Source: Clostridiaceae bacterium
GTDB lineage: Bacteria; Bacillota; Clostridia; Oscillospirales; Acutalibacteraceae
Length of the DNA: 62,369 bases
Assembly (NCBI GenBank): GCA_016288315.1
Contig: JAEEYU010000056.1
Span: 1-62,369, forward strand
Direction of reading: 5' to 3'
The position numbers and the translations under genes were made by a program. Below the pieces are notes generated by a model, which was not told the origin of the DNA, ran no database searches, and was given only the letters and a program-made list of their open reading frames with translations. Positions 40,943 to 50,588 of this stretch are shown one piece after another (the first letter of the stretch is position 1; each line of letters starts with the position of its first letter).

Positions 40943-41860
40943 ATGCCCATTAAAGTGGATAATGAGCTTCCCGCCCACAAGGCGCTGGAAAATGAGAATA
41001 TATTTGTAATGACCGAAGAGCGTGCCGTATCGCAGGATATAAGACCGCTTAAAATCATTATACTTAACCTCATGCCCACAAAAATAGAAACCGAAACTCA
41101 GATTCTCAGACTTCTGAGCAACTCGCCGCTTCAGGTTGACATTGATTTGCTTCAGGTTAAAAGCCACAAATCAAAAAACACGTCGGAAGAGCACATGCTT
41201 AAATTCTACAATGTGTTTGACGATATAAGGCACAACAAATACGACGGTATGATTGTTACGGGGGCTCCTGTTGAACACATGCCGTTTGAAGAGGTTGACT
41301 ACTGGGACGAGCTGTGTGAGATTTTTGAGTGGAGCAAAAAAAATGTGTATTCCACATTTCATATATGCTGGGGGGCGCAGGCGGCTCTTTACTACCACTA
41401 CGGCATTCCGAAATATCAGCTTGAAGAAAAGATGTTCGGTATTTTTCCGCACCGCTCGCTTGACACGCTGCACCCGCTTATGAGGGGGCTTGACGATGTT
41501 TTTTATGTTCCGCATTCGCGGCACACGGAAATACGCAGAAGCGACATTGCCCTTGTAAAAGACCTGCAGATTATTTCATATTCGGAAGAGGCGGGCATTC
41601 ACCTTGTTTCCGATATGGAATGCAGAAACTTTTATGCAACCGGCCATTCGGAATATGACCGTGACACGCTTGCAAGGGAGTATTTCAGAGACAGAGACAA
41701 AGGTCTGCCGATTAAAATACCGTTCAACTACTTCCCCGGCGACAATCCCGAAAACACGCCGGTTATCAGTTGGCGAAGCGCAGGCAATCTTATTTTTACA
41801 AACTGGCTCAACTACTTTGTTTACCAGAAAACTCCTTATGATATCAACAGCATCGGCTGA
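40943..41860 (+). CDS. metA: Homoserine O-acetyltransferase, MetA type
   Basis: 305 residues, class I amidotransferase-like fold. MetA acylates homoserine at the start of methionine synthesis. The nucleophile Cys142 is in [13 protein letters not shown], and the HSRHTE block near 192 and the [17 protein letters not shown] block near 235 are intact. Position 111 is Glu (VTGAPVE); established work shows Glu there selects acetyl-CoA and Gly selects succinyl-CoA, so an acetyltransferase is predicted although the family name is often succinyltransferase. A GAGGAGG site precedes the ATG. No SAM riboswitch is seen upstream. Confidence 0.93.
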   Translation: MPIKVDNELPAHKALENENIFVMTEERAVSQDIRPLKIIILNLMPTKIETETQILRLLSNSPLQVDIDLLQVKSHKSKNTSEEHMLKFYNVFDDIRHNKYDGMIVTGAPVEHMPFEEVDYWDELCEIFEWSKKNVYSTFHICWGAQAALYYHYGIPKYQLEEKMFGIFPHRSLDTLHPLMRGLDDVFYVPHSRHTEIRRSDIALVKDLQIISYSEEAGIHLVSDMECRNFYATGHSEYDRDTLAREYFRDRDKGLPIKIPFNYFPGDNPENTPVISWRSAGNLIFTNWLNYFVYQKTPYDINSIG

Positions 41861-41865
41861 GACAT

Positions 41866-41904
41866 AAAAAAACACGGTGATTTAGTAAACCACCGTGTTT
41901 TTTT
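41866..41904. terminator. Bidirectional terminator between metA and DUF1294 gene
   Basis: AAACACGGTG with CACCGTGTTT (41891-41900), A-run before it and T-run after it. Confidence 0.9.
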
Positions 41905-41910
41905 AATTTT

Positions 41911-42195
41911 TTATTTGAAAGAGAAATAAAAGGCAACAATCAGCAACGCCACGTGAAGAATAATCTCCAGAGGGAGCACAATCATAAACTTACGGTGCTG
42001 AGTCTTGTGACGGATAATCTGCATTGTTACGAACTCCGCAAACGCCCCGCCGAACAGCCCTGTAAGCAGAAGGGTTGCCTCGGGTATGCGCCATTTGCCC
42101 GCCTTTGCCGCAATTTTATCATAGACGGTGATTATTACGGTCAGAAGGGACATAACGCCGATATAAATAAGTAAAAGCTTAAGCCACCAGGTCAT
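41911..42195 (-). CDS. DUF1294 family small membrane protein
   Basis: 94 residues with three membrane segments. The family pattern is clear: DKIAAKAGKWRIPEATLL near 26, GLFGGAFAEFVTMQIIRHKTQHRKF near 47-71. Function is unknown. GGAGG at 42207-42203 sets the ATG at 42195. The gap from the lipoprotein gene is 16 bases. It is the last gene of the pfkA-pcrA transcript. Confidence 0.88.
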   Translation of the reverse strand: MTWWLKLLLIYIGVMSLLTVIITVYDKIAAKAGKWRIPEATLLLTGLFGGAFAEFVTMQIIRHKTQHRKFMIVLPLEIILHVALLIVAFYFSFK

Positions 42196-42211
42196 GGTAA
42201 TTCCTCCGTTA

Positions 42212-42745
42212 TCAGAACAATATATCGCTGCGAGTGGTAGTTTCGTTAATTGTTTCGGTTGTGACGGTTGCGGGTTCGGGGCCCTCATCGCTTAAATATC
42301 TTATTGCAAGGTAATTGTTTTTATCAAGGTAAAAAGTTATATAAAGCTTTTCTGTATCCTCCCTGCAGTTTGCTCTGAGGTAACCTTTGAAATTGCTGCC
42401 CTGCATTTCGCCCAGTGAAACGGAATCGGATGTGGCAAGCTTAAAATATGAAACTCTTGTATAGCCCCTGCCGTCATCGCCTTCAACAGACAAGGCAAGC
42501 TCGGTGTCCGGCAGGATTCCGCGTGCGGTGAATTTGCCGCCTTCACCTATTTTTGTGCTGTAATCGTTATTGTATTCATCAACAAGAACAAGGTTAAGCC
42601 CTTCGGCGGACTGACCGTTGTTATCTGCAAGAACGCCCTCGATTGTTATTGTCGCTCTTGCTTTTTCATCTGAGCAGGATGTCAGAAATGACAGCGACAG
42701 GGCGATAATCAACAGAGAGGCGAAAACAAGCTTAATCTTTTTCAC
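42212..42745 (-). CDS. Lipoprotein with carboxypeptidase-regulatory-like beta domain
   Basis: 177 residues. The signal peptide ends at the lipobox LTSC near residue 24. The following region (TITIEGVLADNNGQSAEGLNLVLVDE, then GEGGKFTARGILPDTELALSVEG) looks like a transthyretin-like beta sandwich (carboxypeptidase regulatory-like). A Thr-rich C terminus (TVTTETINETTTRS) follows. Two GTG codons are in frame at 42754 and 42745. GGAG is 1 base from the first and 8 from the second, so 42745 is chosen. It lies 15 bases after pcrA; why is not clear. Confidence 0.7.
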   Translation of the reverse strand: MKKIKLVFASLLIIALSLSFLTSCSDEKARATITIEGVLADNNGQSAEGLNLVLVDEYNNDYSTKIGEGGKFTARGILPDTELALSVEGDDGRGYTRVSYFKLATSDSVSLGEMQGSNFKGYLRANCREDTEKLYITFYLDKNNYLAIRYLSDEGPEPATVTTETINETTTRSDILF

Positions 42746-42760
42746 TGTAAACACTCCGAA

Positions 42761-45130
42761 CTATATTTTTTCGATTTTTGCGTAGTTTGCCATGATTTTT
42801 TTGGTTCCGGCTTTTGTAAACGCAACCTCAAGCAGGTTGTCGTTGCCGACTGGAGTCACGCTGACGATTACACCGTCGCCGAACGCTTTATGCCTGACTG
42901 CGTCGCCGACTTTAAAGTCTATGCCGGCACCTGTCGGCTCGTTGACTTTCGGAACCGTTGTATGTCTGGGATGATAATTGACGGGAACCTCTTTGAAGGC
43001 GAACTTGCTGCTTACCGCGGTTTTAACGGCAGCTCTTGAGCGGGTCAGATCCTTTTTCTCCAGAAGGTTTTCGGATATTTCATCTATGAATCTTGAGTGA
43101 GGATTGAACTTAGTCTGTCCGAACATCATTCTTGATTTTGCGCAGGTGAGATACAGCTTCTTTTTGGCTCTTGTGATGCCGACATAGGCAAGGCGGCGTT
43201 CCTCTTCAATCTCTTCTTTTTCATACAGCGAGAGGGATGAGGGGAATATGCCCTCCTCCATACCGGCTAAAAAAACCTCGGTAAATTCAAGACCTTTTGC
43301 CGAGTGAACGGTCATAAGAGTTACCGCATTTGCGGAGCTGTTGTAGTTGTCAATATCCGTCATAAGCGCAATTTCCTGAAGAAAATCGTTCAGGTCGGAA
43401 TCGGGGTTTTCATCCTGAAAGCGCACAAGGTTGTTTGTCAGTTCGGCAAGGTTCGCTTTTCGGTCTTCGGCAGTGGTGGGGTCAAGGTCGAGAGACGCCG
43501 TGTAGCCCGTGACTTCAAGGCATTTGCCGAGCAGTTCATTCAACTGCAAAACGGAAGACTCTTCAATAAGGTCATCAATTAATTGTGTGAATTCCGTCAT
43601 TTTCTTTGATGCGCGGCTGAGCAGAGGAATGTCGGGAGAATCTTTCATTACCTCAAACAGACTCATACCGAGCGCTTCGCTTGCCTGCAGAGCGGTTGCA
43701 ACGGAAGTGGCGCCGATGCCCCTTTTTGGCTCGTTAATTATACGCTGAAGGCGGACACTGTCGCTCGGGTTTGCAATAACGCTCAGATAAGCGAGAGCAT
43801 CTTTGATCTCTTTGCGGTCATAAAACTTGTGACCGCCGACAATTCTGTATGGAATGCCCGACCTGACAAGAGCCTGCTCAATGACGTTTGACTGGTTGTT
43901 CATTCTGTAAAGAACGGCAAAATCGCTGAAGCTTTCGCCCTTTGAGCTGCCCTCGACAATTCTGTCGGAGATGAATTTTGCCTCATCCAGGTCGCTGTCT
44001 GCGGTTGCAAGAACTATTTTGTCGCCGCTGCCGTTATCTGTCCACAGGTTTTTGCCCTTGCGGTTTTCATTGTTTGCAATGACGTTGTTTGCGGCATCCA
44101 GTATATTCTGCGTTGAGCGGTAGTTCTGTTCAAGGCGGATGACCTTTGCGTTTGCAAACTGATTCTCGAAGCTCAATATATTCTCTATTGTTGCGCCTCT
44201 GAATTTATAAATGCTCTGATCGTCATCGCCGACGACGCACAGGTTGTTGTAACCGCCTGCAAGAAGGGAAATGAGCGTGTATTGTGCGTGGCTGGTGTCC
44301 TGATACTCATCGACAAGAACATACCTGAATTTGCGCTGATAATACTCTCTGACATCATCTTCACTTTCAAGCAGGAGGATGGTATTGACAATAAGATCGT
44401 CAAAATCCATTGCATCGCTCTGTTTGAGACGTCTCTGATAAAGCTCATAAGCTTCGCCCGCATTGCGCAGCATAATGTCGGCATAATTCTGATTGATGAA
44501 CTCATCGGGTGAAATAAGATTATCCTTTGCCCTGCTGATAATATTCATCACGCTTTTGGGCGGCAGGATTTTTTCATCGAGCTTCAGCGACTTGAGACAG
44601 TCCTTAATCACTCGCTTTGAGTCGTCGGTATCATAAATGGTGAAGTTGGACGAGTAGCCGAGACGGTCGCCGAACCGCCTTAAAATTCTGACACAGCAGG
44701 AGTGAAAGGTTGACGCCCAGATATCCGCCGCCTGAGTGCCGAGCATTGCTTCAAGGCGGTCCTTGAGCTCTTTTGCCGCCTTGTTTGTAAATGTAATTGC
44801 AAGGATATTCCACGGGCTTACGGCGGAACATTTCAGCAAATCTTCAATTTCAAACGCTTCATCTCTGCTGCCTTCAAGAATCTGTTTTGCAATCAGAACA
44901 TCTTCACTGTCGGGTTCGCGGCTGAGATAATCGCTTTTGTAAGCGTTGCCGTATTTTAAAATGTTGGCAACCCTGTTTACGAGAACGGTGGTTTTTCCGC
45001 TGCCTGCCCCTGCAAGTATCAGAAGCGGCCCTTCAGTCGAAAGGACCGCTTCTTTTTGCATAGCGTTAAGCTTTGAAAAATCCCGTTCAATTATCTGCCT
45101 GCGTAACGAAAGGAATTCTTCTTTATACAT
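42761..45130 (-). CDS. pcrA: UvrD/PcrA-type DNA helicase
   Basis: 789 residues, superfamily 1A 3'-5' helicase used in DNA repair and replication restart. Motifs in order: ILAGAGSGKTTVLVNR (Walker A), AITFTNKAAKELKDR, LVDEYQDTSHAQY (Walker B), GDDDQSIYKFRGA, RLEQNYRST, VTLMTVHSAKGLEF and YVGITRAKKKLYL. The C-terminal Tudor-like PcrA domain (GDAVRHKAFGDGVIVSV near 735) is present. The ATG at 45130 is in the overlap with pfkA; there is no good ribosome site of its own, so translation is probably coupled to pfkA. Confidence 0.93.
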   Translation of the reverse strand: MYKEEFLSLRRQIIERDFSKLNAMQKEAVLSTEGPLLILAGAGSGKTTVLVNRVANILKYGNAYKSDYLSREPDSEDVLIAKQILEGSRDEAFEIEDLLKCSAVSPWNILAITFTNKAAKELKDRLEAMLGTQAADIWASTFHSCCVRILRRFGDRLGYSSNFTIYDTDDSKRVIKDCLKSLKLDEKILPPKSVMNIISRAKDNLISPDEFINQNYADIMLRNAGEAYELYQRRLKQSDAMDFDDLIVNTILLLESEDDVREYYQRKFRYVLVDEYQDTSHAQYTLISLLAGGYNNLCVVGDDDQSIYKFRGATIENILSFENQFANAKVIRLEQNYRSTQNILDAANNVIANNENRKGKNLWTDNGSGDKIVLATADSDLDEAKFISDRIVEGSSKGESFSDFAVLYRMNNQSNVIEQALVRSGIPYRIVGGHKFYDRKEIKDALAYLSVIANPSDSVRLQRIINEPKRGIGATSVATALQASEALGMSLFEVMKDSPDIPLLSRASKKMTEFTQLIDDLIEESSVLQLNELLGKCLEVTGYTASLDLDPTTAEDRKANLAELTNNLVRFQDENPDSDLNDFLQEIALMTDIDNYNSSANAVTLMTVHSAKGLEFTEVFLAGMEEGIFPSSLSLYEKEEIEEERRLAYVGITRAKKKLYLTCAKSRMMFGQTKFNPHSRFIDEISENLLEKKDLTRSRAAVKTAVSSKFAFKEVPVNYHPRHTTVPKVNEPTGAGIDFKVGDAVRHKAFGDGVIVSVTPVGNDNLLEVAFTKAGTKKIMANYAKIEKI

Positions 45131-45132
45131 AA

Positions 45133-46158
45133 TCAAGCGCCGAGTTCAACTGAAATATTGAAAAGATCCATATCAAGAGAACTCTTCATTTCAAGTGCTT
45201 CAAGTATGTCGTAATCAACAATGTCAATGCCCTTCTTGACAACAACGCGGTTGCCGATGCCGTCCATAAGGAGTTTGACTGCCTTGTTGCCCATCTGACA
45301 GCCCATAATGACGTCAAACGCGGAGGGTTTGCCGCCTCTCTGAAGGTGACCGAGGATTATTGAGCGGCTTTCGATACCGAGCTCGTTCTGGACTGCGTTT
45401 GCAATATCGGCAACATTGACGCCGTCCATCTTCTCGGCGACAATGACAAGATAGTGCTTTCTGATATCTTTGCTGCCCTTTTCAGCAGCAGCTTTTTCGC
45501 GGAGTTCACGCACTTCGCGGAGCTTTCTGACAACATAGCCGGCGGCATCGTTGTTGATGCTCTCCATAATTTCGGGAACAACAATGACATTTGCGCCGCA
45601 GGCAATACCGCCGTTCAGGGGCAGGTCGCTGCATTTGTTGCCCATAACCTCAACAACCATGCAGCGGTCGTTGGATGAAATTGTATCTTCAAGCGAGTTG
45701 CAGAGATTCATTATTGTATTGAGGCAGGTGTCGTAACCGAGAGTGAAATCCGACGAAGGAATATCGTTGTCAATGGTGCCGGGGATGCCGATGCAGGGAA
45801 GACCTCTGAGGGTAAGATCCCTCGCGCCGCGGAATGAACCGTCGCCGCCAATTACTACAAGGCCTTCGATACCGACCTTGCGGCAGTTGGCTATTGCCTG
45901 CTGCATATATTCTTCTTTGTAAAACTCCTTGAATCTCATTGAGCGGAGATAGGAGCCGCCCTGATTGAGGATTTCACTGATGTTGTTAAGGTCAAAATCG
46001 ACAAGGCAATTATCTATATCGTTTGTAAGACCCCAGTAACTGTATTTTATGCCGTAAACCTTTATTCCGTTTGCCGCTGCAGATTTAACTACCGAATAAA
46101 CAGCGGAATTCATGCCGGGAGCGTCGCCGCCGCTTGTTAAAACACCTATTGTTTTCAT
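45133..46158 (-). CDS. pfkA: ATP-dependent 6-phosphofructokinase
   Basis: 341 residues, the bacterial allosteric type. It makes fructose 1,6-bisphosphate from fructose 6-phosphate. VLTSGGDAPGMNSAV at the start, VVIGGDGSFRGA near 101 (Gly after GGD marks ATP rather than pyrophosphate use) and the catalytic PGTIDNDI near 125 are intact; MGNKCSDLPLNGGIACGA lies near 171. AAGGAG precedes the ATG. It heads a transcript with pcrA, and its promoter carries a palindrome in the spacer. Confidence 0.94.
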   Translation of the reverse strand: MKTIGVLTSGGDAPGMNSAVYSVVKSAAANGIKVYGIKYSYWGLTNDIDNCLVDFDLNNISEILNQGGSYLRSMRFKEFYKEEYMQQAIANCRKVGIEGLVVIGGDGSFRGARDLTLRGLPCIGIPGTIDNDIPSSDFTLGYDTCLNTIMNLCNSLEDTISSNDRCMVVEVMGNKCSDLPLNGGIACGANVIVVPEIMESINNDAAGYVVRKLREVRELREKAAAEKGSKDIRKHYLVIVAEKMDGVNVADIANAVQNELGIESRSIILGHLQRGGKPSAFDVIMGCQMGNKAVKLLMDGIGNRVVVKKGIDIVDYDILEALEMKSSLDMDLFNISVELGA

Positions 46159-46202
46159 TTAAAGAATTCTCCTTTATCAAAATCTTAAAATAATACGATA
46201 TT

Positions 46203-46230
46203 ATTATAATACCGAATATCGGTTTGTCAA
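46203..46230 (-). promoter_or_regulatory. Promoter of pfkA-pcrA with palindrome in the spacer
   Basis: On the minus strand TTGACA (46230-46225), 16-base spacer, TATAAT (46208-46203). The spacer holds ACCGA-ATA-TCGGT (46211-46223, plus strand), a perfect five-plus-five palindrome that could be an operator. Confidence 0.65.
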
Positions 46231-46238
46231 TAAACAAA

Positions 46239-47096
46239 TCAATAATATATTTCCTTTATTGCATTTGCGCACTGACGCTTGTCCATACCGCATTTTATTG
46301 CGTCGGAATAAAGAATTCTGAAAATAGTCATATCTGTTTCGGTTGCCGTATTGTAGTTGCTGTATTGATAAATAACGCTGTCTTCCCTGAGAAGCGTGTC
46401 ATCCGACATACCCATACAGTTCAGTATTTCTTCCTGAATCACCGACTGGCGCTGATCCTTCGGAATATCATGGCAGTAAAGGATTGTTCCGCTCTGAATT
46501 TCATCTGTAGCAGTGTTGAAGTTGAAGCTTGTAAAAGCGGCGCAGGTTTCATCAACGGTGATTGTTTTTGCCTGAAGCTCGATTCTTGTGCAGAACTTGA
46601 TTTCAAGGTCGTATGATTCACCGAGACCGACTCTGGTCGCGCCGGGAAAGCCATCAACTTTGTTAAGTCTTTCAAAAAACTCCGTAATATAATAGACATC
46701 CGTCGAGTTGTAATTAAAGCCGTGAATGTAATATCTTATCGGCTTGTTCCATTTCTGAACAAGAACTTTGTGGCCTGTGTCGCGCGAGTATTCGGCGGAG
46801 AGAACCGTCTCGGCAAAATATTCAACCATCATCTCGGTCGAAATTCCTTTGATATAAAGATCCGAATGATCGGGAGGAGCGGTGGTTGTTTCAACAGTTG
46901 TTGTTTCTGTTTCCGGCTCGGTTGTGGTTTCGGGAAGAGTTGTTGTTTCAGGTTCGGTGACCGTGAAATCCGGACTTGCCGTCTGCCTTTCGGTTACCGT
47001 TTCGGTTTCATCTGCGGGATTATTCTCCGTCTTTATACACGATGCAGTCATAAGGACGACAAAAAGGCACATAAGAATTGCAAAAACTTTTTTCAA
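46239..47096 (-). CDS. DUF2927-like lipoprotein with Thr/Glu/Pro-rich stalk
   Basis: 285 residues. The lipobox LMTASC ends near residue 20. A stalk of repeated ETTT and TEPE units covers about 25-78. The globular part has KPIRYYIHGF near 118 and QSVIQEEILNCMGMSDDTLL near 220, which recalls the protease-like DUF2927 family, though the usual His of the HExxH-like helix is not seen. A GTG at 47105 overlaps the AGAGG site, so the TTG at 47096 (8 bases spacing) is the better start. It follows dnaE closely and is probably co-transcribed with it. Confidence 0.7.
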   Translation of the reverse strand: MKKVFAILMCLFVVLMTASCIKTENNPADETETVTERQTASPDFTVTEPETTTLPETTTEPETETTTVETTTAPPDHSDLYIKGISTEMMVEYFAETVLSAEYSRDTGHKVLVQKWNKPIRYYIHGFNYNSTDVYYITEFFERLNKVDGFPGATRVGLGESYDLEIKFCTRIELQAKTITVDETCAAFTSFNFNTATDEIQSGTILYCHDIPKDQRQSVIQEEILNCMGMSDDTLLREDSVIYQYSNYNTATETDMTIFRILYSDAIKCGMDKRQCANAIKEIYY

Positions 47097-47107
47097 GGGA
47101 TTCACCT

Positions 47108-50100
47108 CTATTCGTTGTAAATGACATTGGCGTCGCCGAGTATTTTACGCAGTTCTCTGAGAAGAACATCGTTAACCGATACGCCGTTTGCGATATCAAA
47201 CATTTTATACTCGTTTTTGTCTGAAAAATAATAGTAAAGCGGAAAACTGCCGTCAAAGATAGCGAGGAACTTTTCACATTCCTCAATCTGGGGGGAAGCA
47301 GCCGAATCAAATCTTAAGAAAAGCCCTTTGCGCTGTTTCTTTTTTTCGGGCGTTTTAACGGGTTCTTTCGGGCAGGGTTCGACCAGCTCCGCTATGATTT
47401 TGGGCGCTTCATCTTCTTTTACGCTGAGTCTGCCGTGAAACAGAAGAATGTTGCCGACGGTTAAAACCGGCGCATAGGCGGCAAGGATATTTGAGAAGGC
47501 GATTATTTCAATGCTGCCTGTCATATCCTCAACCGTAATGTATGCCATTGCGTTGTTTTTAGCCGTAATCTTTTTGTTGATTGCGGAAATCTGGCACAGC
47601 ACGCGAACTCTTGAATTGTCAACGGCACCTGTGCCGTTGACAAGTGAAATGATTGTTTCGGATTTTATGCTTTTTGCAATTTCAGCATATTCAGCCATGG
47701 GATGACCAGACAGATAAAGACCGGTTACTTCCTTTTCGTATCTCAGTTTTTCAGCCGTTGAGTAATCGTCGGCTTTATCAATAACGAACTCGTCTGTTTT
47801 GTTTTGCTGCCCGTCTTCATCGGAGCCGAACAAATCAAAAAAGCCGATCTGACCGTCAACATTGCGTTTTCTTGCATCTTCGAGGTCTTCCATAACAGAC
47901 GGTAATGCGAGCATCATCTCGCGGCGGTTTGAACCGAGCGAGTCGAGAGCGCCAGATTTAATCAGACTTTCCGCCGCGCGGCGGTTAAACTCCCTGCCCT
48001 GCATTCTGCGGCAGAAGCCGTAAAACGAGGTGAATGCTCCGTTTGCCTGACGGTCTTCGATAATCTTTTCAATAAATCCCGTGCCGAGGTTTTTGATTGC
48101 AAGAAGACCGAATCTGATTTTTTCGCCTTCGGCGGTAAAGCCGGCAAAGCTTTCGTTTACATCGGGAGGCGCAACTTCAATTGAAATACGTTTGCACTCA
48201 GAAATATATTCGGTGACTTTGTCTGTGTTGTCAAGAAAGCTGGTAAGTGTAGCGGCGAGAAACTCCTTCGGATAATAGCACTTGAGCCAGGCGGTCTGAT
48301 ACGCTACATAGGCGTAGGCGGCGGCGTGTGCTTTGTTGAAAGCGTAGGAAGCAAAGGCCGCCATTTTGTCGAATATTGCGTCGGCGGTTTTTTCATCGAC
48401 TCCCCTGCGGACAGCGCCGTCAACCTCAACGTTGCCGTTTTCATCCGTTTTGCCGTGAACGAATATTTCACGCTCCTGCATCATAACGTTATGCTTTTTC
48501 TTGGCCATTGCGCGCCTGACGAGGTCGGCTCTGCCGTATGAGTAACCGGCAAGCTCGCGGCAGATCTGCATAACCTGCTCCTGATAAACAATACAGCCGT
48601 AGGTAACATCGAGTATATTTTTAAGCAGAGGCGTGTCATACTTTATTCTGTGCGGATTGTGCCTGTTTGCTATGTATTCGGGGATTGATTCCATGGGACC
48701 CGGTCTGTAAAGAGAAATGACGGCAATCATATCTTCAATGCTTTGCGGACTGAGACCTACAAGAACATTTCTCATACCCGAGGATTCAAACTGGAACACG
48801 CCCTCCGTCTGACCTGCGCAGAGCATTTCGAAAACTCTTTTGTCCTGCGTGTCAATTTTGTCAATGTCAAAGCCGGGGTTTTGCTGCTTTACCGCCTTGA
48901 CGGTGTCATCAATAACGGTCAGGGTGCGAAGACCGAGAAAGTCCATTTTTAACAGCCCGAGTTCCTCAAGAGTAACCATTGTGTATTGAGTGACAACTGT
49001 TTCTTCATTTCTTGCAAGAGGAACATAGGAGACAACGGGAGCGTCGGTGATTACGACACCTGCCGCGTGAGTTGAGGTGTTGCGGGGCATACCCTCCACC
49101 TTGCGGGCAAGGTCGATTAACTCTCTCATCTGCTCCGAAGAGTGATATATTTCTCTGAAATCGGCGGAAATCTCAAGTGCCTCATCAAGAGTAATGTTGA
49201 GTTTTTTGGGGACGGCTTTGGCGACTTTATCCACAACGGAATAGGAAATACCGAGCGTGCGCCCGACATCGCGGATTGCCGCCTTTGCGGCGAGAGTGCC
49301 GAAGGTGACAATCTGCGCTACGTGGTCGTCGCCGTATTTTTCAATAACATAATCTATGACTTCCTGACGGCGGACATAGCAGAAATCTATGTCAAAGTCA
49401 GGCATACTTACTCTTTCGGGGTTTAAAAATCTTTCAAAGAGAAGATTGTATTTCATGGGGTCTATGCCGGTAATGCCAATGCAGTAAGCGCATATACTCG
49501 CAGCGCCCGAGCCCCTGCCGGGACCGACGGGAATGCCGACGCTTTTTGCGTGATTGACAAAGTCCTGCACTATAAGGTAATAATCGACATAACCCATTTT
49601 TTCAATTACGCCGAGTTCGTAATTGAGGCGTTCAATATATTCTGCGGGAGGGTTTTCGCCGTAACGCTCTCTGAAGCCCTTTTTGCAGAGGTTCTCGAAC
49701 CATTCATTGTGGCTGTAGCCATCGGGAACATCGAAACGGGGAAGCTTTGTTTTGCCGAATTCAAAAGAGACGTTGCATCTGTCGGCGATAATCTGCGTGT
49801 TGTCTATTGCTTCGGGATAACCGCGCAGAGCTTCGCGCATCTCTTCTTCGCTTTTTACATAGAGCTCATCCGAGCTGAAGTCAAGCCCGGTTTCTTCGCC
49901 GAGTGTGTGGTTGGTCTGAATACAGACAAGAACCTGCTGAGCTTTTGAATCTGCTTTTTCAATATAATGGCAGTCATTTGTGGCGACAAGCGGAATGCCC
50001 GTTTCATCCGAAAGTTTTTTGAAATAGGGATTGACGTTTGCCTGCTCGCGCAGACCGTGATTCTGGATTTCCAGGAAGTAGTTGCCCGCTCCGAAAATCT

Positions 50101-50587
50101 CGTTATATTTTAATGCGAGGGCTTTGGCTTCATTATATTCATTTCTCTGCAAATGGCGCGAAACCTCGCCGAAAAGGCAACCGGAGAGCGCAATCAGCCC
50201 TTCGTGGTGCTTTTGGAGCAAATCGAGGTCAACTCTGGGTTTTGTGTAAAAACCGTTGACCCAGCTTTCGGAAACAATGCGGGTTAAGTTACGGTAGCCC
50301 TCGTTGTTCTCGCACAGAAGAATGAGGTGGTATCGCTCGCTGTCAATGCCGTGAACCTTGTCAAAGCGCGACCTCGGAGCTACATAGACCTCACAGCCGA
50401 TAACGGGTTTTATGCCCGCATCGAGCGCGGCTTTATAAAAATCAATTACACCATACATAACGCCGTGGTCTGTTATTGCACAGGCGCACTGACCGAGCTC
50501 CCTGACTTTTTCGAGCAGATTTTTTATTCTGCACGCACCGTCAAGAAGACTGTATTCGGTATGCACGTGTAAATGAGTGAATGCCAT
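47108..50587 (-). CDS. dnaE: DNA polymerase III subunit alpha, DnaE type
   Basis: 1159 residues, full length for DnaE. The N-terminal PHP domain keeps its metal residues (FTHLHVHTEYSLLDGA, CAITDHGVMYGV). The catalytic aspartates are in PDFDIDFCYVRR near 398, and GPGRGSGAAS near 353 belongs to the palm. The helix-hairpin-helix region is near 860 and the OB fold near 985-1070 (VLCQISAINKKITAKN). No 3'-5' exonuclease domain is present, so this is not PolC. An AAAGGA site precedes the ATG. It starts one base after the whiA stop. Confidence 0.96.
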   Translation of the reverse strand: MAFTHLHVHTEYSLLDGACRIKNLLEKVRELGQCACAITDHGVMYGVIDFYKAALDAGIKPVIGCEVYVAPRSRFDKVHGIDSERYHLILLCENNEGYRNLTRIVSESWVNGFYTKPRVDLDLLQKHHEGLIALSGCLFGEVSRHLQRNEYNEAKALALKYNEIFGAGNYFLEIQNHGLREQANVNPYFKKLSDETGIPLVATNDCHYIEKADSKAQQVLVCIQTNHTLGEETGLDFSSDELYVKSEEEMREALRGYPEAIDNTQIIADRCNVSFEFGKTKLPRFDVPDGYSHNEWFENLCKKGFRERYGENPPAEYIERLNYELGVIEKMGYVDYYLIVQDFVNHAKSVGIPVGPGRGSGAASICAYCIGITGIDPMKYNLLFERFLNPERVSMPDFDIDFCYVRRQEVIDYVIEKYGDDHVAQIVTFGTLAAKAAIRDVGRTLGISYSVVDKVAKAVPKKLNITLDEALEISADFREIYHSSEQMRELIDLARKVEGMPRNTSTHAAGVVITDAPVVSYVPLARNEETVVTQYTMVTLEELGLLKMDFLGLRTLTVIDDTVKAVKQQNPGFDIDKIDTQDKRVFEMLCAGQTEGVFQFESSGMRNVLVGLSPQSIEDMIAVISLYRPGPMESIPEYIANRHNPHRIKYDTPLLKNILDVTYGCIVYQEQVMQICRELAGYSYGRADLVRRAMAKKKHNVMMQEREIFVHGKTDENGNVEVDGAVRRGVDEKTADAIFDKMAAFASYAFNKAHAAAYAYVAYQTAWLKCYYPKEFLAATLTSFLDNTDKVTEYISECKRISIEVAPPDVNESFAGFTAEGEKIRFGLLAIKNLGTGFIEKIIEDRQANGAFTSFYGFCRRMQGREFNRRAAESLIKSGALDSLGSNRREMMLALPSVMEDLEDARKRNVDGQIGFFDLFGSDEDGQQNKTDEFVIDKADDYSTAEKLRYEKEVTGLYLSGHPMAEYAEIAKSIKSETIISLVNGTGAVDNSRVRVLCQISAINKKITAKNNAMAYITVEDMTGSIEIIAFSNILAAYAPVLTVGNILLFHGRLSVKEDEAPKIIAELVEPCPKEPVKTPEKKKQRKGLFLRFDSAASPQIEECEKFLAIFDGSFPLYYYFSDKNEYKMFDIANGVSVNDVLLRELRKILGDANVIYNE

Positions 50588-50588
50588 A

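Noticed and set aside
40943-41860. SAM riboswitch upstream of metA
   Set aside because: The gap to the ECF gene is only 15 bases and the operon leader before coaX is too short to hold one.
46722-47120. Cys/Gly-rich frame on the plus strand opposite the DUF2927-like lipoprotein
   Set aside because: It is the mirror of the repeated ETTT stalk; no ribosome site or conserved domain.
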